64,000 bases of DNA from Phytophthora colocasiae. Its lineage: Eukaryota > Oomycota > Peronosporomycetes > Peronosporales > Peronosporaceae. A model generated the notes under the pieces. That model was not told the origin of the DNA and did no database searches. It was given only the letters and a program-made list of their open reading frames with translations. Made by a program: the position numbers and the translations under genes. Shown in pieces: positions 25,278-40,072 of the stretch; the first letter of the stretch is position 1; each line of letters starts with the position of its first letter. Location: contig JAGKQI010000078.1 in the NCBI GenBank assembly GCA_018806915.1, forward strand, positions 806,001 through 870,000, written 5' to 3'.

Positions 25278-27380
25278 TTGTTCAATACACGGAACTTAAA
25301 CGAAACATTTTCTTTCTTTCTACCTGATGATCTTCATCAAGCTCAAAGTTTTGGACATATCGCGTCCTTCTGTGACGAGAGAGCCAGCAGTATCCCAAAC
25401 CGATCGATCGCTGTTTGGCATCCATGCTCCTATTGTCCGTTTAGGCTTGTTCGGTTCCCGATGATCACATCGAAAAAGGCCCGGATAGATTTCGTGAAGC
25501 GCCCCGCTGGTTATCACAACGACAACTTGTCAATACATGACAGCTACAGCATACTTAATAATCACTTACGTGCACGGGTAGGGATCACCGCTAGAACCTG
25601 AACTGTCTGGTCTTTATGTCTATGTTTTTTCTGGAAGGTCGAATTTAGGGTAACCCACTTGAAGACCTCGATACATCACACTGTAGGTAACCACAGCTCG
25701 CCCAATTTCCGTTCTTTCAGTGAGAGCACCGAGTGCGCGTGCGTCTTCATCTGTCACTGCATGCCACGTCCTGGTGATGGGATCGTTAGATCGATAGAGA
25801 TCCAACTTGGTCCAGCGAGGTAGACCTTTGCGCGCCTTGATGACCTTTTTAGCTGGTCCACGCTGTTTTTTCTGGAGGTAACGTGACCGTGATACCATCG
25901 CCATGTCCAAGTACGATGCAGTTCACAACCTTGCATAGCGCTGGCAATCCTAGAATGTGAATAACCCTTTTGTTCGTTTTGCTGGAAAGTTGAGTTCGGC
26001 GCTACTCAGTCGAAGAAGGGATTCATCACTTCGTAGCCGTCCACGGCTTGCTCAAGTTCCGCTATACCAGTAACTCTTGAGCGCGCTTTGCTGTTACTTC
26101 ACACCATTTGTTCGTGGTGGGGTCGAAGGCTCGATAGAGACGCAACTCCCAGAGCAGAAAGGTGTCTTGATAATGTCCGTTAAAAATTTCACGCTGTTGT
26201 TCGCCTCCAGTTTGACAGTGATGATGCCACCTTGTCCTAGCATGATGCATTTCAAGACTATCGTCGGCATAGGATTCGAACTTGTGTGATAGAGAGAAGA
26301 TTTTGGAATGAGCTCAAGTTCTACCTAGTAGTCACTTAAACTTGATCTATACTTTTAACACAGTTCTTTACCTTTGAGTATGTAATGCTGAACTCAAGAG
26401 AAGAATCCCTTTCAACGCGAAGTCCCATAAATCTTCGCTCCGACGGAAACAAAAAGCTTTGTTAGCCAAAGAATGGTGTAAAGTGACAACTACTTTTTAC
26501 ATTACTTGAATGAGTCAACGACTCATCGAACTAGCGGCAACGCGAAAGCAATATGCACGTACAAGTTATGAATAAATAGTCTAAGAACATGTCGTGTAAA
26601 TACTTGACTAAAGACTTGCATCAATTGTCAATAGAGCAAGAAAAGCATCACGCTGAAATATTTTGGAAGCTCTACATGTAATACTTAGTAGTGCTGGTCA
26701 AATCTTGATGAGGATTCTCGACACAAGTTTCGAATACTTGCTGGTTTTGGAGGAAAGCATTCCGGTCGAGCAGCACAACGTTCTGTGAATCTTGAAATTG
26801 CTGACACCAGCTTTTCATTCATTTTCACGAGAGGCACTCCAATGTCAAAACCTTAAAGCCCATAAAATCAATTGACCGTTACGTATGAGAACGTATGAGG
26901 AATCCAAATCCAATAGAGGAGTTGTTGTCGAACTACGACCATCTCGAATCTCAACTCCGTACCTGTCAAGTTTATTATCTACATTGCAGTGATTCAGGTT
27001 TGGTGTTCCGGATGATCTTTTTTAAGTCCTGAATCCTGGTGTTTGGCAGCAACGTTACTGTGAACTGGGACCCACGTCCAAGCACAATACAGTTAATGAC
27101 TTTCGCCGCCATCGAAACTATCGATAAGGGCTTGAGTGGCGAAGCGCAAAATGCGGAATGAGCTCTTGGTGCGGAATGGTCTGTCAGGAGTGATGGTCAC
27201 TACTTCAGCTTGATCTATTCTTTGGATACACTTATTGGCCATCTGTAAGGAATGGGTTTCGATCCACCCAAACCAAGAGCTCCCGGCTGTATATTACATC
27301 ACTAGCGAAACGCCTTGTCCCCAAAGTAGTTAAGCAAATTCTTCCTCTTGAACGTTAAGGCAAACACGTAAAGATCATGA
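25278..27380 (-). repeat. Array unit 13 (L, 2103 bp; shortest long unit)
   Basis: Module b at 25620-25910 (6 T) with a private gatgacc change near 25840. Its L segment is the most altered: short losses near 26977, 27170 and 27220, and substitutions near 26808, 27006 and 27065. Confidence 0.9.
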
Positions 27381-29493
27381 TTGTTCAATACACGGAACTT
27401 AAACGAAACATTTTCTTTCTTTCTACCTGATGATCTTCATCAAGCTCAAAGTTTTGGACATATCGCGTCCTTCTGTGACGAGAGAGCCAGCAGTATCCCA
27501 AACCGATCGATCGCTGTTTGGCATCCATGCTCCTATTGTCCGTTTAGGCTTGTTCGGTTCCCGATGATCACATCGAAAAAGGCCCGGATAGATTTCGTGA
27601 AGCGCCCCGCTGGTTATCACAACGACAACTTGTCAATACATGACAGCTACAGCATACTTAATAATCACTTACGTGCACGGGTAGGGATCACCGCTAGAAC
27701 CTGAACTGTCTGGTCTTTATGTCTATGTTTTTTCTGGAAGGTCGAATTTAGGGTAACCCACTTGAAGACCTCGATACATCACACTGTAGGTAACCACAGC
27801 TCGCCCAATTTCCGTTCTTTCAGTGAGAGCACCGAGTGCGCGTGCGTCTTCATCTGTCACTGCATGCCACGTCCTGGTGATGGGATCGTTAGATCGATAG
27901 AGATCCAACTTGGTCCAGCGAGGTAGACCTTTGCGCGCCTTGATGATCTTTTTAGCTGGTCCACGCTGTTTTTTCTGGAGGTAACGTGACCGTGATACCA
28001 TCGCCATGTCCAAGTACGATGCAGTTCACAACCTTGCATAGCGCTGGCAATCCTAGAATGTGAATAACCCTTTTGTTCGTTTTGCTGGAAAGTTGAGTTC
28101 GGCGCTACTCAGTCGAAGAAGGGGATTCATCACTTCGTAGCCGTCCACGGCTTGCTCAAGTTCCGCTATACCAGTAACTCTTGAGCGCGCTTTGCTGTTA
28201 CTTCACACCATTTGTTCGTGGTGGGGTCGAAGGCTCGATAGAGACGCAACTCCCAGAGCAGAAAGGTGTCTTGATAATGTCCGTTAAAAATTTCACGCTG
28301 TTGTTCGCCTCCAGTTTGACAGTGATGATGCCACCTTGTCCTAGCATGATGCATTTCAAGACTATCGTCGGCATAGGATTCGAACTTGTGTGATAGAGAG
28401 AAGATTTTGGAATGAGCTCAAGTTCTACCTAGTAGTCACTTAAACTTGATCTATACTTTTTAACACAGTTCTTTACCTTTGAGTATGTAATGCTGAACTC
28501 AAGAGAAGAATCCCTTTCAACGCGAAGTCCCATAAATCTTCGCTCCGACGGAAACAAAAAAAAGCTTTGTTAGCCAAAGAATGGTGTAAAGTGACAACTA
28601 CTTTTTACATTACTTGAATGAGTCAACGACTCATCGAACTAGCGGCAACGCGAAAGCAATATGCACGTACAAGTTATGAATAAATAGTCTAAGAACATGT
28701 CGTGTAAATACTTGACTAAAGACTTGCATCAATTGTCAATAGAGCAAGAAAAGCATCACGCTGAAATATTTTGGAAGCTCTACATGTAATACTTAGTAGT
28801 GCTGGTCAAATCTTGATGAGGATTCTCGACACAAGTTTCGAATACTTGCTGGTTTTGGAGGAAAGCATTCCGACCGAGCAGCACAACGTTCTGTAAATCT
28901 TGAAATTGCTGACACTAGCTTTTCATTCATTTTCACGAGAGGCACTCCAATGTCAAAACCTTAAAGCCCATAAAATCAATTGACCGTTACGTATGAGAAC
29001 GTATGAGGAATCCAAATCCAATAGAGGAGTTGTTGTCGAACTACGACCATCTCGAATCTCAACTCCGTACCTGTCAAGTTTATTATCCTTACATTACCAG
29101 TGATTCAGGTTTGGTGCTCCGGATGATCTTTTTTAAGTCCTGAATCCTGGCGTTTGGCAGCAACGTTACTGTGAACCGGGACCCACGTCCAAGCACAATA
29201 CAGTTAATGACTTTCGCTGCCATCGAAACTATCGATAAGGGCTTGAGTGGCGAAGCGCAAAATGCGGAATGAGCTCTTGGGTGCGGAATGGTCTGTCAGG
29301 AGTGATGGTCACTACTTCAGCTTGATCTATTCTTTTGGATACACTTATTGGCCATCTGTAAGGAATGGGTTTCGATCCACCCAAACCAAGAGCTCCCGGC
29401 TGTATATTACATCACTAGCGAAACGCCTTGTCCCCAAAGTAGTTAAGCAAATTCTTCCTCTTGAACGTTAAGGCAAACACGTAAAGATCATGA
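27381..29493 (-). repeat. Array unit 14 (L, 2113 bp)
   Basis: Module b at 27723-28013 (6 T), d at 27423-27620, c second half at 28166-28354. It carries the gaccgag variant near 28871, otherwise mainly found in the right-hand S block. Confidence 0.9.
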
Positions 29494-31612
29494 TTGTTCA
29501 ATACACGGAACTTAAACGAAACATTTTCTTTCTTTCTACCTGATGATCTTCATCAAGCTCAAAGTTTTGGACATATCGCGTCCTTCTGTGACGAGAGAGC
29601 CAGCAGTATCCCAAACCGATCGATCGCTGTTTGGCATCCATGCTCCTATTGTCCGTTTAGGCTTGTTCGGTTCCCGATGATCACATCGAAAAAGGCCCGG
29701 ATAGATTTCGTGAAGCGCCCCGCTGGTTATCACAACGACAACTTGTCAATACATGACAGCTACAGCATACTTAATAATCACTTACGTGCACGGGTAGGGA
29801 TCACCGCTAGAACCTGAACTGTCTGGTCTTTATGTCTATGTTTTTTTCTGGAAGGTCGAATTTAGGGTAACCCACTTGAAGACCTCGATACATCACACTG
29901 TAGGTAACCACAGCTCGCCCAATTTCCGTTCTTTCAGTGAGAGCACCGAGTGCGCGTGCGTCTTCATCTGTCACTGCATGCCACGTCCTGGTGATGGGAT
30001 CGTTAGATCGATAGAGATCCAACTTGGTCCAGCGAGGTAGACCTTTGCGCGCCTTGATGATCTTTTTTAGCTGGTCCACGCTGTTTTTTTCTGGAGGTAA
30101 CGTGACCGTGATACCATCGCCATGTCCAAGTACGATGCAGTTCACAACCTTGCATAGCGCTGGCAATCCTAGAATGTGAATAACCCTTTTTGTTCGTTTT
30201 GCTGGAAAGTTGAGTTCGGCGCTACTCAGTCGAAGAAGGGGATTCATCACTTCGTAGCCGTCCACGGCTTGCTCAAGTTCCGCTATACCAGTAACTCTTG
30301 AGCGCGCTTTGCTGTTACTTCACACCATTTGTTCGTGGTGGGGTCGAAGGCTCGATAGAGACGCAACTCCCAGAGCAGAAAGGTGTCTTGATAATGTCCG
30401 TTAAAAATTTCACGCTGTTGTTCGCCTCCAGTTTGACAGTGATGATGCCACCTTGTCCTAGCATGATGCATTTCAAGACTATCGTCGGCATAGGATTCGA
30501 ACTTGTGTGATAGAGAGAAGATTTTGGAATGAGCTCAAGTTCTACCTAGTAGTCACTTAAACTTGATCTATACTTTTTAACACAGTTCTTTACCTTTGAG
30601 TATGTAATGCTGAACTCAAGAGAAGAATCCCTTTCAACGCGAAGTCCCATAAATCTTCGCTCCGACGGAAACAAAAAAAAAGCTTTGTTAGCCAAAGAAT
30701 GGTGTAAAGTGACAACTACTTTTTACATTACTTGAATGAGTCAACGACTCATCGAACTAGCGGCAACGCGAAAGCAATATGCACGTACAAGTTATGAATA
30801 AATAGTCTAAGAACATGTCGTGTAAATACTTGACTAAAGACTTGCATCAATTGTCAATAGAGCAAGAAAAGCATCACGCTGAAATATTTTGGAAGCTCTA
30901 CATGTAATACTTAGTAGTGCTGGTCAAATCTTGATGAGGATTCTCGACACAAGTTTCGAATACTTGCTGGTTTTGGAGGAAAGCATTCCGGTCGAGCAGC
31001 ACAACGTTCTGTAAATCTTGAAATTGCTGACACTAGCTTTTCATTCATTTTCACGAGAGGCACCTCCAATGTCAAAACCTTAAAGCCCATAAAATCAATT
31101 GACCGTTACGTATGAGAACGTATGAGGAATCCAAATCCAATAGAGGAGTTGTTGTCGAACTACGACCATCTCGAATCTCAACTCCGTACCTGTCAAGTTT
31201 ATTATCCTTACATTACCAGTGATTCAGGTTTGGTGCTCCGGATGATCTTTTTTAAGTCCTGAATCCTGGTGTTTGGCAGCAACGTTACTGTGAACCGGGA
31301 CCCACGTCCAAGCACAATACAGTTAATGACTTTCGCTGCCATCGAAACTATCGATAAGGGCTTGAGTGGCGAAGCGCAAAATGCGGAATGAGCTCTTGGG
31401 TGCGGAATGGTCTGTCAGGAGTGATGGTCACTACTTCAGCTTGATCTATTCTTTTGGATACACTTATTGGCCATCTGTAAGGAATGGGTTTCGATCCACC
31501 CAAACCAAGAGCTCCCGGCTGTATATTACATCACTAGCGAAACGCCTTGTCCCCAAAGTAGTTAAGCAAATTCTTCCTCTTGAACGTTAAGGCAAACACG
31601 TAAAGATCATGA
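29494..31612 (-). repeat. Array unit 15 (L, 2119 bp; last of the L block)
   Basis: Link plus module b open at 29807-30265 (152 codons, 7 T). d at 29536-29733. One extra c in the L segment near 31062. Confidence 0.9.
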
Positions 31613-33202
31613 TTGTTCAATACACGGAACTTAAACGAAACATTTTCTTTCTTTCTACCTGATGATCTTCATCAAGCTCAAAGTTTTGGACATATCGCGT
31701 CCTTCTGTGACGAGAGAGCCAGCAGTATCCCAAACCGATCGATCGCTGTTTGGCATCCATGCTCCTATTGTCCGTTTAGGCTTGTTCGGTTCCCGATGAT
31801 CACATCGAAAAAGGCCCGGATAGATTTCGTGAAGCGCCCCGCTGGTTATCACAACGACAACTTGTCAATACATGACAGCTACAGCATACTTAATAATCAC
31901 TTACGTGCACGGGTAGGGATCACCGCTAGAACCTGAACTGTCTGGTCTTTATGTCTATGTTTTTTTTCTGGAAGGTCGAATTTAGGGTAACCCACTTGAA
32001 GACCTCGATACATCACACTGTAGGTAACCACAGCTCGCCCAATTTCCGTTCTTTCAGTGAGAGCACCGAGTGCGCGTGCGTCTTCATCTGTCACTGCATG
32101 CCACGTCCTGGTGATGGGATCGTTAGATCGATAGAGATCCAACTTGGTCCAGCGAGGTAGACCTTTGCGCGCCTTGATGATCTTTTTTAGCTGGTCCACG
32201 CTGTTTTTTCTGGAGGTAACGTGACCGTGATACCATCGCCATGTCCAAGTACGATGCAGTTCACAACCTTGCATAGCGCTGGCAATCCTAGAATGTGAAT
32301 AACCCTTTTTGTTCGTTTTGCTGGAAAGTTGAGTTCGGCGCTACTCAGTCGAAGAAGGGGATTCATCACTTCGTAGCCGTCCACGGCTTGCTCAAGTTCC
32401 GCTATACCAGTAACTCTTGAGCGCGCTTTGCTGTTACTTCACACCATTTGTTCGTGGTGGGGTCGAAGGCTCGATAGAGACGCAACTCCCAGAGCAGAAA
32501 GGTGTCTTGATAATGTCCGTTAAAAATTTCACGCTGTTGTTCGCCTCCAGTTTGACAGTGATGATGCCACCTTGTCCTAGCATGATGCATTTCAAGACTA
32601 TCGTCGGCATAGGATTCGAACTTGTGTGATAGAGAGAAGATTTTGGAATGAGCTCAAGTTCTACCTAGTAGTCACTTAAACTTGATCTATACTTTTTAAC
32701 ACAGTTCTTTACCTTTGAGTATGTAATGCTGAACTCAAGAGAAGAATCCCTTTCAACGCGAAGTCCCATAAATCTTCGCTCCGACGGAAACAAAAAAAAA
32801 AGCTTTGTTAGCCAAAGAATGGTGTAAAGTGACAACTACTTTTTACATTACTTGAATGAGTCAACGACTCATCGAACTAGCGGCAACGCGAAAGCAATAT
32901 GCACGTACAAGTTATGAATAAATAGTCTAAGAACATGTCGTGTAAATACTTGACTAAAGACTTGCATCAATTGTCAATAGAGCAAGAAAAGCATCACGCT
33001 GAAATATTTTGGAAGCTCTACATGTAATACTTAGTAGTGCTGGTCAAATCTTGATGAGGATTCTCGACACAAGTTTCGAATACTTGCTGGTTTTGGAGGA
33101 AAGCATTCCGGTCGAGCAGCACAACGTTCTGTGAATCTTTCCCCAAAGTAGTTAAGCAAATTCTTCCTCTTGAACGTTAAGGCAAACACGTAAAGATCAT
33201 GA
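31613..33202 (-). repeat. Array unit 16 (S, 1590 bp, between L units)
   Basis: The 8-T tract keeps module b open to QVLAVIP (31897-32274). Link at 32187-32384 in another frame. Its A tract near 32790 is one of the longest. Confidence 0.9.
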
Positions 33203-35321
33203 TTGTTCAATACACGGAACTTAAACGAAACATTTTCTTTCTTTCTACCTGATGATCTTCATCAAGCTCAAAGTTTTGGACATATCGCGTCCTTCTGTGA
33301 CGAGAGAGCCAGCAGTATCCCAAACCGATCGATCGCTGTTTGGCATCCATGCTCCTATTGTCCGTTTAGGCTTGTTCGGTTCCCGATGATCACATCGAAA
33401 AAGGCCCGGATAGATTTCGTGAAGCGCCCCGCTGGTTATCACAACGACAACTTGTCAATACATGACAGCTACAGCATACTTAATAATCACTTACGTGCAC
33501 GGGTAGGGATCACCGCTAGAACCTGAACTGTCTGGTCTTTATGTCTATGTTTTTTTTTTCTGGAAGGTCGAATTTAGGGTAACCCACTTGAAGACCTCGA
33601 TACATCACACTGTAGGTAACCACAGCTCGCCCAATTTCCGTTCTTTCAGTGAGAGCACCGAGTGCGCGTGCGTCTTCATCTGTCACTGCATGCCACGTCC
33701 TGGTGATGGGATCGTTAGATCGATAGAGATCCAACTTGGTCCAGCGAGGTAGACCTTTGCGCGCCTTGATGATCTTTTTTAGCTGGTCCACGCTGTTTTT
33801 TCTGGAGGTAACGTGACCGTGATACCATCGCCATGTCCAAGTACGATGCAGTTCACAACCTTGCATAGCGCTGGCAATCCTAGAATGTGAATAACCCTTT
33901 TTGTTCGTTTTGCTGGAAAGTTGAGTTCGGCGCTACTCAGTCGAAGAAGGGGATTCATCACTTCGTAGTTGTCCACGGCTTGCTCAAGTTCCGCTATACC
34001 AGTAACTCTTGAGCGCGCTTTGCTGTTACTTCACACCATTTGTTCGTGGTGGGGTCGAAGGCTCGATAGAGACGCAACTCCCAGAGCAGAAAGGTGTCTT
34101 GATAATGTCCGTTAAAAATTTCACGCTGTTGTTCGCCTCCAGTTTGACAGTGATGATGCCACCTTGTCCTAGCATGATGCATTTCAAGACTATCGTCGGC
34201 ATAGGATTCGAACTTGTGTGATAGAGAGAAGATTTTGGAATGAGCTCCAAGTTCTACCTAGTAGTCACTTAAACTTGATCTATACTTTTTAACACAGTTC
34301 TTTACCTTTGAGTATGTAATGCTGAACTCAAGAGAAGAATCCCTTTCAACGCGAAGTCCCATAAATCTTCGCTCCGACGGAAACAAAAAAAAGCTTTGTT
34401 AGCCAAAGAATGGTGTAAAGTGACAACTACTTTTTACATTACTTGAATGAGTCAACGACTCATCGAACTAGCGGCAACGCGAAAGCAATATGCACGTACA
34501 AGTTATGAATAAATAGTCTAAGAACATGTCGTGTAAATACTTGACATAAGACTTGCATCAATTGTCAATAGAGCAAGAAAAGCATCACGCTGAAATATTT
34601 TGGAAGCTCTACATGTAATACTTAGTAGTGCTGGTCAAATCTTGATGAGGATTCTCGACACAAGTTTCGAATACTTGCTGGTTTTGGAGGAAAGCATTCC
34701 GACCGAGCAGCACAACGTTCTGTAAATCTTGAAATTGCTGACACTAGCTTTTCATTCATTTTCACGAGAGGCACTCCAATGTCAAAACCTTAAAGCCCAT
34801 AAAATCAATTGACCGTTACGTATGAGAACGTATGAGGAATCCAAATCCAATAGAGGAGTTGTTGTCGAACTACGACCATCTCAAATCTCAACTCCGTACC
34901 TGTCAAGTTTATTATCCTTACATTACCAGTGATTCAGGTTTGGTGCTCCGGATGATCTTTTTTAAGTCCTGAATCCTGGCGTTTGGCAGCAACGTTACTG
35001 TGAACCGGGACCCACGTCCAAGCTAATACAGTTAATGTCTTTCGCTGCCATCGAAACTATCGATAAGGGCTTGAGTGGCGAAGCGCAAAATGCGGAATGA
35101 GCTCTTGGGTGCGGAATGGTCTGTCAGGAGTGATGGTCACTACTTCAGCTTGATCTATTATTTTGGATACACTTATTTGCCATCTGTAATGAATGGGTTT
35201 CGATCCACCCAAACCAAGAGCTCCCGGCTGTATATTACATCACTAGCGAAACGCCTTGTCCCCAAAGTAGTTAAGCAAATTCTTCCTCTTGAACGTTAAG
35301 GCAAACACGTAAAGATCATGA
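33203..35321 (-). repeat. Array unit 17 (L, 2119 bp, isolated long unit)
   Basis: Module b at 33516-33866 (10 T). It shares the DNYEV change with unit 9. The promoter-proximal L segment has private changes near 35024, 35160, 35178 and 35190. Confidence 0.9.
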
Positions 35322-36906
35322 TTGTTCAATACACGGAACTTAAACGAAACATTTTCTTTCTTTCTACCTGATGATCTTCATCAAGCTCAAAGTTTTGGAC
35401 ATATCGCGTCCTTCTGTGACGAGAGAGCCAGCAGTATCCCAAACCGATCGATCGCTGTTTGGCATCCATGCTCCTATTGTCCGTTTAGGCTTGTTCGGTT
35501 CCCGATGATCACATCGAAAAAGGCCCGGATAGATTTCGTGAAGCGCCCCGCTGGTTATCACAACGACAACTTGTCAATACATGACAGCTACAGCATACTT
35601 AATAATCACTTACGTGCACGGGTAGGGATCACCGCTAGAACCTGAACTGTCTGGTCTTTATGTCTATGTTTTTTCTGGAAGGTCGAATTTAGGGTAACCC
35701 ACTTGAAGACCTCGATACATCACACTGTAGGTAACCACAGCTCGCCCAATTTCCGTTCTTTCAGTGAGAGCACCGAGTGCGCGTGCGTCTTCATCTGTCA
35801 CTGCATGCCACGTCCTGGTGATGGGATCGTTAGATCGATAGAGATCCAACTTGGTCCAGCGAGGTAGACCTTTGCGCGCCTTGATGATCTTTTTTAGCTG
35901 GTCCACGCTGTTTTTTCTGGAGGTAACGTGACCGTGATACCATCGCCATGTCCAAGTACGATGCAGTTCACAACCTTGCATAGCGCTGGCAATCCTAGAA
36001 TGTGAATAACCCTTTTGTTCGTTTTGCTGGAAAGTTGAGTTCGGCGCTACTCAGTCGAAGAAGGGGATTCATCACTTCGTAGCCGTCCACGGCTTGCTCA
36101 AGTTCCGCTATACCAGTAACTCTTGAGCGCGCTTTGCTGTTACTTCACACCATTTGTTCGTGGTGGGGTCGAAGGCTCGATAGAGACGCAACTCCCAGAG
36201 CAGAAAGGTGTCTTGATAATGTCCGTTAAAATTTCACGCTGTTGTTCGCCTCCAGTTTGACAGTGATGATGCCACCTTGTCCTAGCATGATGCATTTCAA
36301 GACTATCGTCGGCATAGGATTCGAACTTGTGTGATAGAGAGAAGATTTTGGAATGAGCTCCAAGTTCTACCTAGTAGTCACTTAAACTTGATCTATACTT
36401 TTTAACACAGTTCTTTACCTTTGAGTATGTAATGCTGAACTCAAGAGAAGAATCCCTTTCAACGCGAAGTCCCATAAATCTTCGCTCCGACGGAAACAAA
36501 AAAAAGCTTTGTTAGCCAAAGAATGGTGTAAAGTGACAACTACTTTTTACATTACTTGAATGAGTCAACGACTCATCGAACTAGCGGCAACGCGAAAGCA
36601 ATATGCACGTACAAGTTATGAATAAATAGTCTAAGAACATGTCGTGTAAATACTTGACTAAAGACTTGCATCAATTGTCAATAGAGCAAGAAAAGCATCA
36701 CGCTGAAATATTTTGGAAGCTCTACATGTAATACTTAGTAGTGCTGGTCAAATCTTGATGAGGATTCTCGACACAAGTTTCGAATACTTGCTGGTTTTGG
36801 AGGAAAGCATTCCGACCGAGCAGCACAACGTTCTGTGAATCTTTCCCCAAAGTAGTTAAGCAAATTCTTCCTCTTGAACGTTAAGGCAAACACGTAAAGA
36901 TCATGA
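35322..36906 (-). repeat. Array unit 18 (S, 1585 bp)
   Basis: Module b at 35664-35981 (6 T), d at 35364-35561. Module c has a 4-A tract near 36228, which breaks its frame early. Confidence 0.9.
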
Positions 36907-38493
36907 TTGTTCAATACACGGAACTTAAACGAAACATTTTCTTTCTTTCTACCTGATGATCTTCATCAAGCTCAAAGTTTTGGACATATCGCGTCCTTCT
37001 GTGACGAGAGAGCCAGCAGTATCCCAAACCGATCGATCGCTGTTTGGCATCCATGCTCCTATTGTCCGTTTAGGCTTGTTCGGTTCCCGATGATCACATC
37101 GAAAAAGGCCCGGATAGATTTCGTGAAGCGCCCCGCTGGTTATCACAACGACAACTTGTCAATACATGACAGCTACAGCATACTTAATAATCACTTACGT
37201 GCACGGGTAGGGATCACCGCTAGAACCTGAACTGTCTGGTCTTTATGTCTATGTTTTTTCTGGAAGGTCGAATTTAGGGTAACCCACTTGAAGACCTCGA
37301 TACATCACACTGTAGGTAACCACAGCTCGCCCAATTTCCGTTCTTTCAGTGAGAGCACCGAGTGCGCGTGCGTCTTCATCTGTCACTGCATGCCACGTCC
37401 TGGTGATGGGATCGTTAGATCGATAGAGATCCAACTTGGTCCAGCGAGGTAGACCTTTGCGCGCCTTGATGATCTTTTTTAGCTGGTCCACGCTGTTTTT
37501 TTCTGGAGGTAACGTGACCGTGATACCATCGCCATGTCCAAGTACGATGCAGTTCACAACCTTGCATAGCGCTGGCAATCCTAGAATGTGAATAACCCTT
37601 TTTGTTCGTTTTGCTGGAAAGTTGAGTTCGGCGCTACTCAGTCGAAGAAGGGGATTCATCACTTCAGTAGCCGTCCACGGCTTGCTCAAGTTCCGCTATA
37701 CCAGTAACTCTTGAGCGCGCTTTGCTGTTACTTCACACCATTTGTTCGTGGTGGGGTCGAAGGCTCGATAGAGACGCAACTCCCAGAGCAGAAAGGTGTC
37801 TTGATAATGTCCGTTAAAAATTTCACGCTGTTGTTCGCCTCCAGTTTGACAGTGATGATGCCACCTTGTCCTAGCATGATGCATTTCAAGACTATCGTCG
37901 GCATAGGATTCGAACTTGTGTGATAGAGAGAAGATTTTGGAATGAGCTCCAAGTTCTACCTAGTAGTCACTTAAACTTGATCTATACTTTTTAACACAGT
38001 TCTTTACCTTTGAGTATGTAATGCTGAACTCAAGAGAAGAATCCCTTTCAACGCGAAGTCCCATAAATCTTCGCTCCGACGGAAACAAAAAAGCTTTGTT
38101 AGCCAAAGAATGGTGTAAAGTGACAACTACTTTTTACATTACTTGAATGAGTCAACGACTCATCGAACTAGCGGCAACGCGAAAGCAATATGCACGTACA
38201 AGTTATGAATAAATAGTCTAAGAACATGTCGTGTAAATACTTGACTAAAGACTTGCATCAATTGTCAATAGAGCAAGAAAAGCATCACGCTGAAATATTT
38301 TGGAAGCTCTACATGTAATACTTAGTAGTGCTGGTCAAATCTTGATGAGGATTCTCGACACAAGTTTCGAATACTTGCTGGTTTTGGAGGAAAGCATTCC
38401 GACCGAGCAGCACAACGTTCTGTGAATCTTTCCCCAAAGTAGTTAAGCAAATTCTTCCTCTTGAACGTTAAGGCAAACACGTAAAGATCATGA
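36907..38493 (-). repeat. Array unit 19 (S, 1587 bp)
   Basis: Module b at 37249-37689 (146 codons, 6 T). One inserted a near 37666 places the c-to-b link in the same frame as the second half of module c, leaving only one stop between them. Confidence 0.9.
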
Positions 38494-40072
38494 TTGTTCA
38501 ATACACGGAACTTAAACGAAACATTTTCTTTCTTTCTACCTGATGATCTTCATCAAGCTCAAAGTTTTGGACATATCGCGTCCTTCTGTGACGAGAGAGC
38601 CAGCAGTATCCCAAACCGATCGATCGCTGTTTGGCATCCATGCTCCTATTGTCCGTTTAGGCTTGTTCGGTTCCCGATGATCACATCGAAAAAGGCCCGG
38701 ATAGATTTCGTGAAGCGCCCCGCTGGTTATCACAACGACAACTTGTCAATACATGACAGCTACAGCATACTTAATAATCACTTACGTGCACGGGTAGGGA
38801 TCACCGCTAGAACCTGAACTGTCTGGTCTTTATGTCTATGTTTTTTCTGGAAGGTCGAATTTAGGGTAACCCACTTGAAGACCTCGATACATCACACTGT
38901 AGGTAACCACAGCTCGCCCAATTTCCGTTCTTTCAGTGAGAGCACCGAGTGCGCGTGCGTCTTCATCTGTCACTGCATGCCACGTCCTGGTGATGGGATC
39001 GTTAGATCGATAGAGATCCAACTTGGTCCAGCGAGGTAGACCTTTGCGCGCCTTGATGATCTTTTTTAGCTGGTCCACGCTGTTTTTTCTGGAGGTAACG
39101 TGACCGTGATACCATCGCCATGTCCAAGTACGATGCAGTTCACAACCTTGCATAGCGCTGGCAATCCTAGAATGTGAATAACCCTTTTGTTCGTTTTGCT
39201 GGAAAGTTGAGTTCGGCGCTACTCAGTCGAAGAAGGGGATTCATCACTTCGTAGCCGTCCACGGCTTGCTCAAGTTCCGCTATACCAGTAACTCTTGAGC
39301 GCGCTTTGCTGTTACTTCACACCATTTGTTCGTGGTGGGGTCGAAGGCTCGATAGAGACGCAACTCCCAGAGCAGAAAGGTGTCTTGATAATGTCCGTTA
39401 AAAATTTCACGCTGTTGTTCGCCTCCAGTTTGACAGTGATGATGCCACCTTGTCCTAGCATGATGCATTTCAAGACTATCGTCGGCATAGGATTCGAACT
39501 TGTGTGATAGAGAGAAGATTTTGGAATGAGCTCAAGTTCTACCTAGTAGTCACTTAAACTTGATCTATACTTTAACACAGTTCTTTACCTTTGAGTATGT
39601 AATGCTGAACTCAAGAGAAGAATCCTTTCAACGCGAAGTCCCATAAATCTTCGCTCCGACGGAAACAAAAAAGCTTTGTTAGCCAAAGAATGGTGTAAAG
39701 TGACAACTACTTTTACATTACTTGAATGAGTCAACGACTCATCGAACTAGCGGCAACGCGAAAGCAATATGCACGTACAAGTTATGAATAAATAGTCTAA
39801 GAACATGTCGTGTAAATACTTGACTAAAGACTTGCATCAATTGTCAATAGAGCAAGAAAAGCATCACGCTGAAATATTTTGGAAGCTCTACATGTAATAC
39901 TTAGTAGTGCTGGTCAAATCTTGATGAGGATTCTCGACACAAGTTTCGAATACTTGCTGGTTTTGGAGGAAAGCATTCCGACCGAGCAGCACAACGTTCT
40001 GTGAATCTTTCCCCAAAGTAGTTAAGCAAATTCTTCCTCTTGAACGTTAAGGCAAACACGTAAAGATCATGA
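38494..40072 (-). repeat. Array unit 20 (S, 1579 bp)
   Basis: Module b at 38836-39153 (6 T). The right half has several homopolymers shortened at once (39571, 39625, 39711), which hints at consensus error. Confidence 0.9.
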